Positions 63,689 to 64,000 of a DNA stretch of 64,000 nucleotides are shown here, piece after piece; position 1 is the first letter of the stretch; each line of letters opens with the position of its first letter. The translations under genes and the position numbers were made by a program. The stretch spans positions 1-64,000 of the forward strand of contig NZ_FNIF01000004.1 of NCBI RefSeq assembly GCF_900103825.1, written 5' to 3'. Below the pieces are notes generated by a model. That model worked only from the letters and a program-made list of their open reading frames with translations. It did no database searches and was not told the DNA's origin. The DNA is from Paenibacillus sp. yr247. Lineage in GTDB: Bacteria > Bacillota > Bacilli > Paenibacillales > NBRC-103111.

Positions 63689-64000
63689 TCAAAGTGTCAT
63701 AGCATATCCTTGTCTTGCCAAAAACTCTTCCTTTTCTTTATAATCCGGCATAATGCTTCCTACACGTCTCCAAAATGATCGATCATGATTCATATGAATG
63801 AGATGACAGAGTTCATGTATGATTACATAATCAATGACTTCAATTGGAGCCATGGCTAAACGATAATTAAAGGTTATTTTTTTATCCGAGCTGCAGCTGC
63901 CCCACTTGGTTCTGGACTCATCTACCTCAATCGTTTTGGGTTTTACTTTCAGTTGTGTTTGATATTTTTTGATTCGTTCCCCTACAATCTTCTTGCAGCT
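63689..64000 (-). CDS. YgjP/SprT-like zinc metalloprotease (C-terminal part, cut by window edge)
   Basis: The visible 103 residues contain SRTKWGSCSSDKKITFNYRL, APIEVIDYVIIHELCHLIHM with the zinc motif HELCH, and HDRSFWRRVGSIMPDYKEKE (third zinc ligand region). These are signatures of the YgjP-like (DUF45) M48-related metallopeptidases. The N-terminus lies beyond the window. Role unknown in most bacteria. Confidence 0.88.
   Translation of the reverse strand, partial: SCKKIVGERIKKYQTQLKVKPKTIEVDESRTKWGSCSSDKKITFNYRLAMAPIEVIDYVIIHELCHLIHMNHDRSFWRRVGSIMPDYKEKEEFLARQGYAMTL

Noticed and set aside
1-64000. CRISPR arrays, tRNA/rRNA genes, phage or intact IS elements
   Set aside because: No regularly spaced repeats, tRNA cloverleaf strings, transposase or integrase frames, or phage structural genes were found by reading.

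Overview
This window looks like chromosomal DNA of a spore-forming Firmicute close to Paenibacillus. The evidence is a GerA-type germination operon, a YtaF-like sporulation membrane protein, an RsfA-type prespore regulator, an S-layer-homology protein, strong AAGGAGG ribosome binding sites and several TTG/GTG starts. I see no rRNA, tRNA, CRISPR array, phage module or intact insertion sequence.

Layout. 1-264: edge of a secreted isochorismatase-fold hydrolase. 599-10472 (minus strand): a carbohydrate-uptake locus made of a membrane-anchored binding protein, a YesM/YesN two-component pair, a lipoprotein binding protein, two ABC permeases and an MFS transporter. Its 3' end is broken: a sugar isomerase survives only as a fragment, and the last gene runs into a decayed aminoglycoside nucleotidyltransferase. 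10796-20626: epimerase, two uncharacterised genes, alpha/beta hydrolase, polysaccharide deacetylase, a 52-residue protein, aldo/keto reductase, YtaF and an S-layer protein with three tandem repeats. 20954-25062: gerAA, gerAC (frameshifted), a small membrane protein and gerAB. 25577-29004: methyltransferase, two uncharacterised genes and AzlCD. 29001-34588: MFS remnant, a MetRS with a T-box-like leader, and a decayed sugar locus (isomerase, Gfo/Idh dehydrogenase, binding-protein fragment, nonsense-mutated acetyltransferase). 34679-46518: small kinase, RsfA-type regulator, acetyltransferase, hydrolase, small membrane proteins, three APH-fold kinases (one with an XRE-like N-terminus), a methyltransferase, and a GC-rich pair of an ECF sigma factor and a protein built from five 80-residue repeats. 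46787-60832: mostly single metabolic or stress genes (aldo/keto reductase, MarR-pirin, a fourth APH kinase, DUF441 protein, esterase, NlpC/P60 enzyme, deacetylase-like lipid/sugar enzyme, alditol oxidase, DinB, MDR dehydrogenase) mixed with gene remnants. 60945-64000: a MalT-type LuxR regulator and the edge of a YgjP-type metalloprotease.

Themes. (1) Gene decay is heavy: at least eight truncated or frameshifted genes, mostly transporters and acetyltransferases. (2) A dispersed family of short intergenic elements (CCGTTA-like core, A-tract, hairpin whose arms covary) occurs at least eleven times, usually at gene ends. (3) The most unusual locus is 40376-42081, the ECF sigma factor with its 80-residue repeat partner, more GC-rich than its surroundings and with no recognisable anti-sigma factor. 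(4) Four APH-fold kinases, one aminoglycoside nucleotidyltransferase remnant and a small P-loop kinase lie in one window.
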